Positions 17,466 to 28,215 are shown, counted from the first letter of the stretch. The stretch: 53,145 nucleotides of DNA from Phycisphaerae bacterium (GCA_030429485.1 JAUIFD010000004.1:1-53145), one strand, 5' to 3'. Notes: generated by a model from the letters alone, not told the origin. Numbers and translations are program-made.

Positions 17466-18680
17466 ATGGCGTTCGGTGCGTTCAAGAAGGGCAAGATTCC
17501 ACGGCCTGCGATCCCGTCGCCCGCGATGCTGCGCGCGGGCCCCACGCCGATCGCGATCGACTTCGGGCGCGATGCGCTCAAAATGCTGCAGCTGAATACG
17601 TCGGAGCCCGCGTCGCTGATCGCGGCGGCGTGCGTCCCGACGCCCGACGAGCTGCGCGACGATGACACGAAGCGCTTCGAGTTCCAATCGAAGGAAGTCG
17701 CGCGGTTGGTGCGCAAGGGCGGGTTCAAGGGCAAGCGGGCGGTCTGCGCGATCCCATCCGCCAACACGTTCTGCAAGCACGCCCAGTTCCCCAAGGTTGA
17801 GGAGCATGAACTCGCCGCGATGGTGCAGTCGATGCTCGCGGCCGAGTTGCATTGCGACGCGGTCTCGCTCGTGCACCGGTACTTCCCGGTGCATGGGGCC
17901 GCGGCTTCGGGCGGCGGGCGCACGGAGGTCGTGTGCATGGCGGCGTCGCGCGGGTGCGTTTCGCGCCTGATGGGCGCGATCAAGGTCGCGAAGCTCGAGC
18001 CGGTCGGGATGCACACGGAGTTCGTCGGGCTGCTCCGGGCGTTCGACTACGTCACGCAGCGCAAGGAAGACGCCGAGCGGGCGACCCTCTACCTCGATCT
18101 CGGCGCCTCCGGGTCGCGTGTCGTGATCGCCCACGGGAAGGACCTCGTCTTCGCGCGCACGATCGAGATCGGCGGCGACGCGTTCGACCAGGCGTACGCC
18201 GGGCACTACGGGATGTCGATCGAGCAGGCCCGGGCCGACCGTCGGCGGGCACGCGCTTCGGGCGAGCCCGCGCCGGCGCCGGTTCCCGCTGCTGTGGGCG
18301 GCGAGTCAACCAGCGACCGTCGCATGGGACAGTCTGCACCGGGGCTCGCACCCGCGCCGGTGGATCTCGACCGTGCCGATCCCGCGTTGGCCGAGCCGAT
18401 CGAGATTCTCGCGGACGAAGTCGCGCTGTGCGTGCGTTACTACGAGTCGCTTTTCGGCGCTCGCCGGCTGGACGGGGCGGTGTTTGTCGGAGGCGAGTCG
18501 AGCTCGTCGGCACTGTGCCGCCCGATCGCTCGGGTGCTCCACGTGCCGGCCCAGATCGCCGACCCGATGGCGCGCTTCGCGCGCAGCGGGAAGGAGCCTG
18601 TCACCGGGGTGTCGATGGACTCGGCGCAGCCCGGCTGGACGTTGCCCGTCGGGCTGTGTCTGAGCCCCACGGACCTGTAG
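17466..18680 (+). CDS. pilM: Type IV pilus assembly protein PilM
   Basis: A 404-residue actin-like ATPase of the inner-membrane alignment complex that couples the cytoplasmic motor to PilN. The N-terminal nucleotide-binding strand is IAIDFGRDALKML (about 29-41). The second, ATYL-type strand is LYLDLGASGSRVVI (about 210-223), and GGDAFDQAYA follows at about 240-249. A Pro/Ala-rich insertion lies at about 265-310, which is unusual for PilM. ATG 17466 is preferred over 17439 because GGGAGG sits at a good distance before it and the family-like sequence begins with MAFGAFKKGK. It heads a five-gene plus-strand operon. Confidence 0.9.
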   Translation: MAFGAFKKGKIPRPAIPSPAMLRAGPTPIAIDFGRDALKMLQLNTSEPASLIAAACVPTPDELRDDDTKRFEFQSKEVARLVRKGGFKGKRAVCAIPSANTFCKHAQFPKVEEHELAAMVQSMLAAELHCDAVSLVHRYFPVHGAAASGGGRTEVVCMAASRGCVSRLMGAIKVAKLEPVGMHTEFVGLLRAFDYVTQRKEDAERATLYLDLGASGSRVVIAHGKDLVFARTIEIGGDAFDQAYAGHYGMSIEQARADRRRARASGEPAPAPVPAAVGGESTSDRRMGQSAPGLAPAPVDLDRADPALAEPIEILADEVALCVRYYESLFGARRLDGAVFVGGESSSSALCRPIARVLHVPAQIADPMARFARSGKEPVTGVSMDSAQPGWTLPVGLCLSPTDL

Positions 18681-18690
18681 GAGGACGACC

Positions 18691-19464
18691 TTGCGCAAGG
18701 CGAAGGGCAACACGGCTGACCCACGGGCGACCTCGCAGGGGTTCTTGCCGGCCGAGTACGTGGAGCACAAGACCGAGGGTCGCTTCTACGCGATCGTCGT
18801 GGTGCTCTTTCTGATTGTCATGCTCGCCGTCGCCGGCGCGTTCGTCGTGACCAACCAGCGTTGGTCGGACGTGCGCGAGCAGCAACGGACGATCAGCACG
18901 CAGTACGAGGACGAGGCCTCGAAGCTCGATCAGCTGCGTGACCTCGAGGGGCAGCGTCAAGAGATGCTCGAGAAAGCCGAGGTCACGACCGCGCTGCTCG
19001 AGCCGGTGCCGCGGTCCGTGCTCATGGCCGAACTCGTGACCAACCTCCCCGAGGGCGTGACGCTCCTGCAGGTGAAGATGGAGTCCAAGCGCGTGCGCGA
19101 GGAGCTCCCGCCCCCCGCGGCCGGCGCCGCCAAGACCAAAGCCAAGACCAAATCGCTGACCGGCAAAGAGGACAGCGAGCCCAAGAAGCCCAAAGTGCAA
19201 GCGCCGAAGTTCGAGTACGCCCTGACCATCGTGGGGGCCTCGCTCGAGAACAACTTCGTCGCCGACTACCTGCGTGGGCTGAAGCGATCGCCTCTCCTCG
19301 CCAACGTCGAGCTGCAGTACATCGCGGAGGAGCGGATCGACACGGGGCAGTATCGGAAGTTCGAGATCGTCGTCGAGGTTCGCAACGACGCGGACGCGCG
19401 CCTCGTGCCCGACGCAGAGGAAGTCGAGCTTGCCGACGAGTACGCGGCGGCGAAGGGAGGGTGA
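18691..19464 (+). CDS. pilN: Type IV pilus assembly protein PilN
   Basis: A 257-residue bitopic inner-membrane protein. A single membrane helix at about 33-54 is followed by a coiled coil (about 60-100) and a periplasmic ferredoxin-like domain ending near VEVRNDADARL. A Lys/Pro-rich insertion (about 140-170, KTKAKTKSLTGKEDSEPKKPKVQ) splits the periplasmic domain, longer than in most PilN proteins. The start is TTG 18691, with GGAGG overlapping the pilM stop, so translation is probably coupled. PilN links PilM to PilO. Confidence 0.85.
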   Translation: MRKAKGNTADPRATSQGFLPAEYVEHKTEGRFYAIVVVLFLIVMLAVAGAFVVTNQRWSDVREQQRTISTQYEDEASKLDQLRDLEGQRQEMLEKAEVTTALLEPVPRSVLMAELVTNLPEGVTLLQVKMESKRVREELPPPAAGAAKTKAKTKSLTGKEDSEPKKPKVQAPKFEYALTIVGASLENNFVADYLRGLKRSPLLANVELQYIAEERIDTGQYRKFEIVVEVRNDADARLVPDAEEVELADEYAAAKGG

Positions 19465-19465
19465 G

Positions 19466-20005
19466 ATGCGATTCGGCGCACGTGAACTGTTGATGCTGAG
19501 CTTGGTTCTGATGATCCCCATCGCCGCCTACTTCCTCGTGTTTGTGCCGCAGAACGCGGCCATCGCGGCGGCGGAGCTGGAGATCGACCACAAGCTGGAG
19601 ATCCTCGAAGAGCTGCAGGCGGAAACGGCGCGTAACGCCGACCTCGCCCGCGCCAACGAGGAGATCCACGACCGCATCGCCGAGATCGAGGCTCGGCTCC
19701 CGACCGGCAAGGAAGTCGATGCGATCGTGCGCCAGGTCACCGATCTCGCGATCGGCTCGGGGTTGCAGCCCCCGGCGATCAAGAGCGGGAAGCCCATCGA
19801 GGCGGCGATGTACATGGAGCAGCCGCTCGAAATGAAAACGAGCGGTGACTTCGACGGCCTCTACGCGTTTCTTCAGCGGCTCGAGCGCCTGCCGCGGATC
19901 ACGCGCATCCCGGACTTTGACTTCCGGCGCGTCACGAAGGACGAGCAGGAGGTCGTGGACGTGACCTTCACGCTCAGCATCTTCTTCTTGGAGGACGGAG
20001 CGTGA
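19466..20005 (+). CDS. pilO: Type IV pilus assembly protein PilO
   Basis: A 179-residue inner-membrane protein with one membrane helix near residues 6-25 and a coiled coil (about 30-75). The periplasmic domain follows, carrying the family-like segment EMKTSGDFDGLYAFLQRLERLPRI at about 128-151. PilO dimerises with PilN in the alignment complex. ATG 19466 starts two bases after the pilN stop with GGGAGGG upstream, so the two are coupled. Its stop overlaps the next gene by four bases (GTGA at 20002-20005). Confidence 0.88.
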   Translation: MRFGARELLMLSLVLMIPIAAYFLVFVPQNAAIAAAELEIDHKLEILEELQAETARNADLARANEEIHDRIAEIEARLPTGKEVDAIVRQVTDLAIGSGLQPPAIKSGKPIEAAMYMEQPLEMKTSGDFDGLYAFLQRLERLPRITRIPDFDFRRVTKDEQEVVDVTFTLSIFFLEDGA

Positions 20006-20715
20006 GCGACGACAGGTTCAACGAGGATCTTCTCGACTCCGGCGGGCCCGAGGGCGACTCGAATATGCCGCTGCTGCCCGACTTCGGCGCGCAGGCGCAG
20101 CAGTACGCCGCTCCCGCTTCGCCACGCCGTCGGCGTGTGATCGTGGGGGCGCTCGTCGTGGTGGGTGCCGCGGTGGGCATCCTCGCGATGCGGTTGGTCG
20201 GGCTCGGCGCCGCGACGGTGCTGGCGGCGATCACGGTCGACCTCTCACGCCCGGGGCTGACCAATGTTGACGTCCCGCAGGACCTCCTTGACGGGCTCGA
20301 CCGCTCACGCCGCGCGGTGCAGGTCCCCTCGGACTTGGTCGAGCGCAACCCGTTCTTGCTCAGGTCCGCCAACGCGGACACCGCGAACTCGTCGCTCACC
20401 GAAGAGGAACTCAACGCGCGCGAGCTCCTGCGGCAGCAGGCGCTCGAGCGCCAGCGTCGAGAGCAGTACGAGGCGTCGATCGACGCGGCGATCCGGGGCT
20501 TCGAGCTCCAGAGCATCGTCGGCGGGTCACGCCCGGTGGCGCGAATCAACAACAAGGTTGTGCAGGTCGGTTCGGCGCTCGAGGCGGGCTCGTCCGAGGC
20601 ACGGTTTGTCGTGGAGTCGATCGAGGGGCGCGAGGTCGTCATCGCCGTGGACGAGCGTCGCTACATGCTCGAGCTCGGGGTGGCGGACGCGGTCCGCCTT
20701 CCGGACAGCAAGTGA
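20002..20715 (+). CDS. PilP/GspC-like pilus or secretion complex protein
   Basis: A 237-residue protein encoded exactly where pilP is expected, starting at a GTG that overlaps the pilO stop. A membrane helix covers about 46-76. The C-terminal domain (about 165-237: FELQSIVGGSRPVARINNKVV, then VESIEGREVVIAVDERRYMLEL) matches the small beta domain shared by PilP and GspC, which contacts the secretin. Classical PilP is a lipoprotein, but this one has no lipobox and is membrane-anchored, so it is closer to GspC in layout. A coiled segment (about 130-160) precedes the domain. No secretin gene (pilQ/gspD) is in the window. Confidence 0.72.
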   Translation: MSDDRFNEDLLDSGGPEGDSNMPLLPDFGAQAQQYAAPASPRRRRVIVGALVVVGAAVGILAMRLVGLGAATVLAAITVDLSRPGLTNVDVPQDLLDGLDRSRRAVQVPSDLVERNPFLLRSANADTANSSLTEEELNARELLRQQALERQRREQYEASIDAAIRGFELQSIVGGSRPVARINNKVVQVGSALEAGSSEARFVVESIEGREVVIAVDERRYMLELGVADAVRLPDSK

Positions 20716-20727
20716 GCGGGAGTTGTC

Positions 20728-22773
20728 ATGGCTCGGGATAACGTCGACGACATCCTGAACGAGCTCGGGCTCGATGACGACGCGCTCGGACACGCGCCTC
20801 GACGATCGCGCGAGCCGTCGCCACGCCGCTCACGGGAGCCCTCGGCGCTGCCTGAGCCGAGCTCCCCCGGACCCGAGGCCTTCAGCCCGCTCCCCGCGGT
20901 CCCGGCGAATCAAGACGCTCGCCCGATCCCGAAGTCAACGCTTCGCGCGCCGTCAGAGCGCGAGCGGACGCCCGAACCCCCAAAGTCGCAGGGACCCACG
21001 ACGCCGGGCAACGCCCTGCTCGACGTGTACACCCCCGACGGCGATCACGCGCCGGCACGCCACAAAGGAGACCTCGGCGACTTTCTCGTTGCGGACGGCT
21101 CGATCACGCGCGAGCAGCTCACCGCCGCCTACCAGGTCATCAAGCAGGGCGCCGGAGAGTCGCTCGCCCACTTGCTGATGGAGCAGGGCGCCGACGAGGA
21201 GCGTGTGCAGCGAGCGGTCGCGCAGCGGGCTGGTGTCGCCTTTGAGCACATCGATCTCGGAAGGGGCATCGACGGCGGGTTCGACGGCGCGCTGCTCCAA
21301 CGCCTGACACCCGACTATTGCAAGCAGCAGGCGGTGCTCCCCCTCCGGCGCGAAGGGCAGCGTGTCTTCATCGCGGCCCTCTCGCCGGACGACGCGTTCG
21401 TCTTTGACGAGGTCCGGCGCAAGCTGGGCGTCCCGTCGGTCAAGCCTGTGCTTGTCATGCCGTCGGAACTCAAGGCGGCGCTCGATTCGGTGAGTGAGGC
21501 CGGCGCGGACGACGTGGATCTTTCCGAGATTCTCGCGGATGTCGAAGAAGGCGACGTCGAGGTTTCGCGTGTCGAGTCGGACGCCGCGGTGGACCTCGAG
21601 CAGCAGGCCGGCGAGTCGCCGGTCATCCGCTACGTGAACTACATCATCCAGACCGCTGTGAAGGAAGGCGCCTCGGACATCCACATCGAGCCCACCGAGA
21701 AGAAGATGAAGGTGCGGTTCCGCATCGACGGCGTGCTGTACGAGATGATGAACCCGCCCCGCACGATGGCGGCGGCGATCACGTCGCGCCTGAAGATCAT
21801 GGGCAACCTCGATATCTCGGAGCGCCGCCTGCCTCAGGACGGGCGCATCCGATGTGTGGTGCAGGGGCGCAAGCTCGATCTTCGTGTGTCGACGCTCCCG
21901 ACGCCTGTGGGCGAAAAGGTCGTGATGCGTATCCTCGATACGCGCTCGATCAACGTCGAGCTCGAGCAGCTCGGTTTCGACGAGTCGACGCTCGACGTGT
22001 GGAAGACACAGATCAAGAACCCGCACGGGATCATCCTCGTCACGGGGCCGACCGGTTCAGGTAAGACGACCACGCTCTACGCGTCGATCCGTCAGCTCGA
22101 CAAGAACAAGCTCAACATCTCTACGGTCGAGGACCCCGTCGAGTATCACCTCGACGGCATCACGCAGACACAGACGCACGACAAGGTCGGCATGACGTTC
22201 GCCAAGGCGCTGCGCGCCCTTCTGCGCCAGGACCCTGACGTCATCATGCTGGGCGAGATTCGCGACCATGAGACGGCGCACATCGCGATCCAGGCGGCGC
22301 TCACGGGGCACTTGGTGCTCAGCACGCTCCACACCAACGACGCGCCGTCGAGCGTGACGCGGCTGGTGAACATCGGGCTTGAACCGTTCCTGGTGGGTGC
22401 TGCGGTCAACGCGATCATCGCCCAGCGCCTGGCGCGCCGTCTGTGCCAAGTCTGCAAGGTTGAGGAGGCGCCGAGCGAGGAGTTTGCCGACTACCTCGAG
22501 ATGCAGGGGATGCCGGTGGACAAGCTCTGGCAGCCCAAGGGGTGCGACAAGTGCCGCAACACCGGGTACTCGGGGCGCGTGGGTCTCTATGAGCTTCTGG
22601 TCGTCGATGACCACCTGCGCGACATCGTCGCCCGCAACCCGAACGTGTCGGAGTTCCGCCGCCTCTGCTGCGAGCGCGGCATGAAGACGCTCCGCCAAGA
22701 CGGACTCAACAAGATCTCGCAGGGCCTGACGACCATCCAGGAGATCTTCCGTGTGACCGAGGCGACGCTCTAG
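20728..22773 (+). CDS. pilB: Type IV pilus/type II secretion ATPase PilB/GspE
   Basis: A hexameric cytoplasmic ATPase that powers extension of pilus-like fibres, 681 residues. The N-terminal 110 residues are a Pro/Arg/Ser-rich linker. Residues about 112-250 form an MshEN-type domain, known to bind c-di-GMP in some relatives. The motor domain has Walker A GPTGSGKTT near 438-446, the Asp box ASDIHIEP, a Walker B/His box region (EIRDHETAHIAIQAALTGH) and a zinc-binding CxxC pair (CQVCK near 575, CDKCR near 608). It is 12 bases after the PilP-like gene and overlaps the convergent small membrane protein by four bases. A retraction ATPase PilT is not present nearby. Confidence 0.95.
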   Translation: MARDNVDDILNELGLDDDALGHAPRRSREPSPRRSREPSALPEPSSPGPEAFSPLPAVPANQDARPIPKSTLRAPSERERTPEPPKSQGPTTPGNALLDVYTPDGDHAPARHKGDLGDFLVADGSITREQLTAAYQVIKQGAGESLAHLLMEQGADEERVQRAVAQRAGVAFEHIDLGRGIDGGFDGALLQRLTPDYCKQQAVLPLRREGQRVFIAALSPDDAFVFDEVRRKLGVPSVKPVLVMPSELKAALDSVSEAGADDVDLSEILADVEEGDVEVSRVESDAAVDLEQQAGESPVIRYVNYIIQTAVKEGASDIHIEPTEKKMKVRFRIDGVLYEMMNPPRTMAAAITSRLKIMGNLDISERRLPQDGRIRCVVQGRKLDLRVSTLPTPVGEKVVMRILDTRSINVELEQLGFDESTLDVWKTQIKNPHGIILVTGPTGSGKTTTLYASIRQLDKNKLNISTVEDPVEYHLDGITQTQTHDKVGMTFAKALRALLRQDPDVIMLGEIRDHETAHIAIQAALTGHLVLSTLHTNDAPSSVTRLVNIGLEPFLVGAAVNAIIAQRLARRLCQVCKVEEAPSEEFADYLEMQGMPVDKLWQPKGCDKCRNTGYSGRVGLYELLVVDDHLRDIVARNPNVSEFRRLCCERGMKTLRQDGLNKISQGLTTIQEIFRVTEATL

Positions 22774-23090
22774 GCCCGCGCCTCGGCCGGTTTAGCGCTC
22801 TCGGGCTTGCCGAAGTCGTCGCCAAAGACCTCCTTGACGGTCTGGCGCCACCGGTCCCAGTCGCTGTCCCAATCTGCGGTGCGGAGCACCTTGCGCCGAA
22901 GGTCGGCTCGCTCGGCGAGTTCGATGAGCTTGGCGGCGTCCTCGGGTGAGATGGTGCCTTCCGCGACATAGGCGAGCACATCGCGTCGGGTCCGCGAGCG
23001 GCTCACCACGTTGGCGATCTCGACACCCGCCCAACAAATCGCAACAACGGCGGCGAACGACCCTAACACGACAATGACGATCTCGCCCAT
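22770..23090 (-). CDS. Small single-span membrane protein with SHOCT-like segment
   Basis: A 106-residue protein with one membrane helix at about 4-26. The following segment, RRDVLAYVAEGTISPEDAAKLIELAE (about 35-60), is a short helical hairpin that resembles SHOCT/YvlB-type regulatory segments, and the C-terminus is charged. The function is unknown. It may be co-regulated with nothing nearby: it is divergent from acs and convergent with pilB, overlapping its stop by four bases. Confidence 0.6.
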   Translation of the reverse strand: MGEIVIVVLGSFAAVVAICWAGVEIANVVSRSRTRRDVLAYVAEGTISPEDAAKLIELAERADLRRKVLRTADWDSDWDRWRQTVKEVFGDDFGKPESAKPAEARA

Positions 23091-23218
23091 AGTCCGGCTC
23101 CTGGCGCCATGCTACCTGACGCTTGGGAAAGCAAGAAGTCGGGTTTCGCCGGAATCCTGCCCAGGCGGGAAGGTCATGCGACCCCGGCGATAGGCTGGGG
23201 AACACTGTGGAGGCCACT

Positions 23219-25207
23219 ATGCCCGACGCCGCAATCGAGTCCGCCATGCAGGAGAACCGTCGCTTCGCCCCGCCCGACGCGGGCACGCTGGGTTTCGAGC
23301 GGTGGCAGGTCGGCTCGATCGAGGAGTATCGCGCCCTGCACAAGCGATCGATCGAGAACCCTGCGGGGTTTTGGGGCGAGGTCGCGAGCGACCTGCACTG
23401 GTTTGAGCCGTGGCGCGAGGTGGTCAAGGGTGAGATGCCCGACGCCGAGTGGTTTGCCTGCGGCAAGACCAACCTCTGCTTCAACTGCGTCGATCGGCAC
23501 GTCGAGAGCGGGCACGGCGGCGAGACCGCGATCATCTGGGAGGCGGAGCCTGTCGGAAACGAAGGCCCCGAGACGCGCACACTCACCTACCGCGATCTCC
23601 AGCGCGAGACCGCAAAGTGCGCCAACGCCCTCGAGGCGATGGGCGTGCGCAAGGGCGACGTCGTCACCATCTACATGGGCATGGTGCCGGAGCTCGCGAT
23701 CGCGGTGCTCGCGTGTGCGCGCATCGGTGCTGCACACTCGGTGATCTTCGGCGGGTTCAGCGCCCAAGCGATCGCCGACCGTGTGACCGACGCCAACTCC
23801 AAGATCGTCATCACATGTGACGGGGCGTGGCGGCGCGGCAAGGTCGTGCCCCTCAAAGACAACGTGGACGAGGCGATCAAGATCCTCGATGGCGAATACG
23901 TCGAGCGCGTGCTCGTGGTCAGGCGCTGCCGCAACGACATCACGATGGCGGAAGGACGCGATATCGAGTGGCGCGAAGCGGTGGGGGGGGCGTCCGACGA
24001 CCGCCCCTGCGAACCGCTCGACAGCGAGCACATGAGCTTCCTGCTCTACACCTCGGGCTCCACCGGCAAGCCCAAGGGCATCGAGCACACCATCGGCGGG
24101 TACATGGTCTACACGTACCTCACCTCCAAGCTCGTGTTCAACCTTCAGCCCGACGCGGGGCAGGTGTATTGGTGCACCGCGGACATCGGGTGGATCACCG
24201 GGCACTCCTACATCCTCTACGGCATCCTCGCCAACCGCGTGCCGAGCGTCATGTACGAGGGCGCGCCCAACTTCCCAGGAGACGATCGCTTCTGGTCGAT
24301 CATCGATCGCCACAGGGTTACGCAGTTCTACACCGCGCCGACCGCCATCCGCGCCTTCATGAAGTGGGGCGATGAGCACCCCGCCAAGCACGATCTCTCG
24401 TCGCTCCGCGTGCTCGGCACGGTCGGCGAGCCGATCAACCCCGAGGCGTGGATGTGGTATCACGATCACATCGGCGAGGGACGGTGCCCGATCGTGGACA
24501 CGTACTGGCAGACTGAAACCGGCGGACACATGATCACGCCGCTCCCCGGCGCGACCACCACCAAGCCCGGCTCGTGCACACTCCCGTTCTTCGGCGTCGA
24601 TGCGGCGATCGTCGACGAGCAAGGGCAAGAAGTCGCCCACGGTTCGGGCGGGCTCCTCGCGATCCGCAAGCCCTGGCCCTCGATGCTCCGCGGCGTGTAC
24701 GGCGATCGACAACGCTTCATCGAAACCTACTTCACACGCCTTCCCGGCATGTACTTCGCGGGCGACGGCGCGCGCCGCGATGAAGACGGGTACTTCTGGA
24801 TCATGGGGCGTGTCGACGACGTCATCAACGTCTCCGGGCACCGCCTCGGCACGATGGAGGTCGAGAGCGCGCTCGTCTCGCACCCCGCGGTCGTCGAGGC
24901 GGCGGTCGTCGGCATGCCGCACGAGATCAAGGGCGACGGGATCGCGGCGTTCTGTACGCTCGCGGGCGGGCGCGAGCCGAGCGACGCGCTCAAGGCGGAG
25001 CTTCGAGAGCACGTGGCGAAGGAGATCGGCGCCATCGCCAAGCCCGACCAGATCCGCTTCGCGGCCGCCCTGCCCAAGACGCGGTCGGGCAAGATCATGC
25101 GGCGCCTGCTCCGCGACATCGCGGCGGGCAAGACCGAAGTGACGCAGGACGTCTCGACCCTCGAGGACCTCAGCACCGTCGCCGCCCTTGCGACGTCGGA
25201 GGACTAG
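23219..25207 (+). CDS. acs: Acetyl-CoA synthetase
   Basis: An AMP-forming ligase that activates acetate to acetyl-CoA in the cytoplasm. The 662-residue protein shows the adenylation loop ([14 protein letters not shown] at about 277-290), the motifs [16 protein letters not shown] and [10 protein letters not shown], and the C-terminal Lys region [16 protein letters not shown] (about 617-632), the site of regulatory acetylation in the family. The start at ATG 23219 is supported by GGAGG at 23209-23213. It stands alone, with a small membrane protein divergent on the left and amt on the right. Confidence 0.95.
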   Translation: MPDAAIESAMQENRRFAPPDAGTLGFERWQVGSIEEYRALHKRSIENPAGFWGEVASDLHWFEPWREVVKGEMPDAEWFACGKTNLCFNCVDRHVESGHGGETAIIWEAEPVGNEGPETRTLTYRDLQRETAKCANALEAMGVRKGDVVTIYMGMVPELAIAVLACARIGAAHSVIFGGFSAQAIADRVTDANSKIVITCDGAWRRGKVVPLKDNVDEAIKILDGEYVERVLVVRRCRNDITMAEGRDIEWREAVGGASDDRPCEPLDSEHMSFLLYTSGSTGKPKGIEHTIGGYMVYTYLTSKLVFNLQPDAGQVYWCTADIGWITGHSYILYGILANRVPSVMYEGAPNFPGDDRFWSIIDRHRVTQFYTAPTAIRAFMKWGDEHPAKHDLSSLRVLGTVGEPINPEAWMWYHDHIGEGRCPIVDTYWQTETGGHMITPLPGATTTKPGSCTLPFFGVDAAIVDEQGQEVAHGSGGLLAIRKPWPSMLRGVYGDRQRFIETYFTRLPGMYFAGDGARRDEDGYFWIMGRVDDVINVSGHRLGTMEVESALVSHPAVVEAAVVGMPHEIKGDGIAAFCTLAGGREPSDALKAELREHVAKEIGAIAKPDQIRFAAALPKTRSGKIMRRLLRDIAAGKTEVTQDVSTLEDLSTVAALATSED

Positions 25208-25349
25208 CCACGCGCCGCTGGCGACAGGTTGTGCAGGTGACGGCGGCCTCTCGCGTCGAGTGCGGGCGTTCTTGACACAGCCGCGGAAAGCCGTGAGTGT
25301 GTGATCCCTTCAGGGCTGGTCCGAGCGACCGGCCCGTGGAGGTCCCCAG

Positions 25350-26726
25350 ATGATCAGTCCGCCCATCGTCCGCCTCGCGGCCTCGCTGCCCGTCTTGGTC
25401 TTCCCCGCGATCGCGTGGGCTCAAGACCAAGCCGGCGACGGCGCCGAGACGGCGGCCGCGGCGCTGCCCGATCCGGCGATCTTCACCGTCAACAACACCT
25501 GGATGCTCGTCGCGACGTGCCTGGTCTTCATCATGCACCTCGGCTTCGCCACGCTCGAGACCGGGCTCACCAGGGCCAAGAACACGGTCAACATCCTCTT
25601 CAAGAACGTCGCCATCGTCGGGATCGGCTTGCTCACCTACGCCCTCATCGGCTTTAACCTCATGTACCCGAGCGATTGGTGGGTCACCAACATCCTGGGT
25701 GACATGTTCGCCTTCGGTATCTCCGCTCCGCCCGATTCCGCGACCGGCGGGTACAACGCGGGGTACACCTACTGGACCGATTTCATCTTCCAGGGCATGT
25801 TCGCGGCCACCGCGGCGACGATCGTCTCGGGCGCGGTCGCGGAGCGCGTCAAACTCGGGCCCTTCCTCGTCTTCTCCACGCTCTACGTCGCGATCATCTA
25901 CCCGATCGTCGGCTCGTGGACGTGGGGGAAGGGCTTCATGGCGACCTTCGGCGGCGAAGGCGCACCGGGGTTCCACGACTTCGCCGGCTCCACCCTCGTC
26001 CACTCCGTCGGCGGGTGGGGCGCCCTCGCGGGCGTCATCGCCCTCGGCCCTCGCGTGGGCAAGTACGTCACCACCGGCGACGGCAAGACCGCCATCAAGC
26101 CCATCATGGGGCACTCCATGCCCCTCGCAGCGATCGGCGTGTTCCTGCTGTGGTTCGGGTGGTTCGGGTTTAATGGCGGGTCGGTGCTCTCGGCCGATCC
26201 CGAGGCGGTCTCCTACGTCTTCGTCACCACCTGCCTCGCTGCAGCGGCGGGCATCTTCGGCGCCATGTTCACGAGCTGGATCGTGCAGCGCGAGCCCGAC
26301 CTCACCATGGTGCTCAACGGCATCCTCGCCGGGCTCGTCGGCATCACCGCGGGCGCCGATGTCATCACGCCGACCGGCTCGATCATCGTCGGGCTCATCG
26401 CCGGCGTGCTCGTCGTGCTCTCGGTCATCGCGCTCGATCGCATCCGCCTCGACGATCCCGTCGGCGCCATCTCCGTACACCTGGTCTGCGGTGTGTGGGG
26501 CACGCTCGCGGTCGGCATCTTCGGCAAGGACATGTCATTCCCCGCCCAGTTCGTCGGCGTCGCCACCGCGGGGCTCCTCTGCTTCCCCGCGGCACTCGCG
26601 ATCTTCTACATCCTCAAGTTCACCGTCGGCGTCCGCGTCTCGCGCACCGAAGAGCTCAAGGGGCTCGACCTCTCCGAGCACGGCATGGAGGCCTACTCAA
26701 GCTTCCAGTTCTTCTCCAACCAGTAA
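25350..26726 (+). CDS. amt: Ammonium transporter Amt
   Basis: A trimeric inner-membrane ammonium channel, 458 residues. An N-terminal signal-like segment (about 1-25, ending AIAWA) precedes the usual eleven helices. Family motifs are visible: GFATLETGLTRAKNTVNILFKN near 65-86 and DFAGSTLVHSVGGWGALAG near 210-228, with the His of the pore at the expected place. A TGGAGGT lies just before ATG 25350. It is followed 55 bases later by glnK, which normally plugs Amt when ammonium is plentiful. The spacer upstream has a TTGACA-like box at 25272-25277 but no good -10 box. Confidence 0.94.
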   Translation: MISPPIVRLAASLPVLVFPAIAWAQDQAGDGAETAAAALPDPAIFTVNNTWMLVATCLVFIMHLGFATLETGLTRAKNTVNILFKNVAIVGIGLLTYALIGFNLMYPSDWWVTNILGDMFAFGISAPPDSATGGYNAGYTYWTDFIFQGMFAATAATIVSGAVAERVKLGPFLVFSTLYVAIIYPIVGSWTWGKGFMATFGGEGAPGFHDFAGSTLVHSVGGWGALAGVIALGPRVGKYVTTGDGKTAIKPIMGHSMPLAAIGVFLLWFGWFGFNGGSVLSADPEAVSYVFVTTCLAAAAGIFGAMFTSWIVQREPDLTMVLNGILAGLVGITAGADVITPTGSIIVGLIAGVLVVLSVIALDRIRLDDPVGAISVHLVCGVWGTLAVGIFGKDMSFPAQFVGVATAGLLCFPAALAIFYILKFTVGVRVSRTEELKGLDLSEHGMEAYSSFQFFSNQ

Positions 26727-26781
26727 GCCCGCGCGTTTCCGCAGCCCCCATTCACCACGACACCCGGCACCGGAGCCGACC

Positions 26782-27144
26782 ATGCACCTCATCATCGCGT
26801 ACATCAGACCAGAACGCCTCTCCGACGTGAAGACACGCCTCATCCAGAGCGAGATCTTCAAGATCTCCGTCTCCAACGCCCTCGGGCACGGCGACGAGCA
26901 GACCTACCAAGAGACCTACCGCGGCGCAGCGGTGGAGATCGACCTCCACAAACGCATCCGCCTCGAGATCGCCGTCAACGAGGAGTACGTCGACAAGACC
27001 GTCAAGGCGATCCTCGAAGGCGCGCGCACGCCCAACGACGAGGCCGACCCCGGCACCGTCGGCGACGGCAAGATCTTCATCATCAGGCTCGAAGACTGCG
27101 TCCGCATCCGCAACGGCGAGCGTGGGGATGCGGCGATCGGATAG
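26782..27144 (+). CDS. glnK: PII signal-transduction protein GlnK/GlnB with altered T-loop
   Basis: A 120-residue trimeric nitrogen sensor that binds ATP/ADP and 2-oxoglutarate. Placement right after amt suggests it controls the ammonium channel. The B-loop GDGKIFIIRLEDCVRIR is intact. The T-loop is unusual: with E. coli GlnB numbering, which matches here, Tyr51 is Val, Glu50 is Ala and Gln39 is Glu, so uridylylation at Tyr51 is ruled out and 2-oxoglutarate/Mg contacts may differ. An extra segment of about eight residues sits before the B-loop. The gene abuts moxR tail to tail with no gap. Confidence 0.9.
   Translation: MHLIIAYIRPERLSDVKTRLIQSEIFKISVSNALGHGDEQTYQETYRGAAVEIDLHKRIRLEIAVNEEYVDKTVKAILEGARTPNDEADPGTVGDGKIFIIRLEDCVRIRNGERGDAAIG

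Positions 27145-28215
<1,071 letters not shown>

Noticed and set aside
23174-25012. 612-codon minus-strand open frame opposite acs
   Set aside because: The plus strand encodes a clear acetyl-CoA synthetase; the antisense sequence has no recognisable domain.
25217-25233. Possible sigma-54 (GG…GC) element upstream of amt
   Set aside because: The GG and GC dinucleotides are 11 bases apart rather than 10, and the rest of the consensus is weak.
25272-25305. TTGACA box with a possible -10 upstream of amt
   Set aside because: The only TA-like hexamer (TGTGAT) is 22 bases away, too far for a standard promoter; too weak to call.
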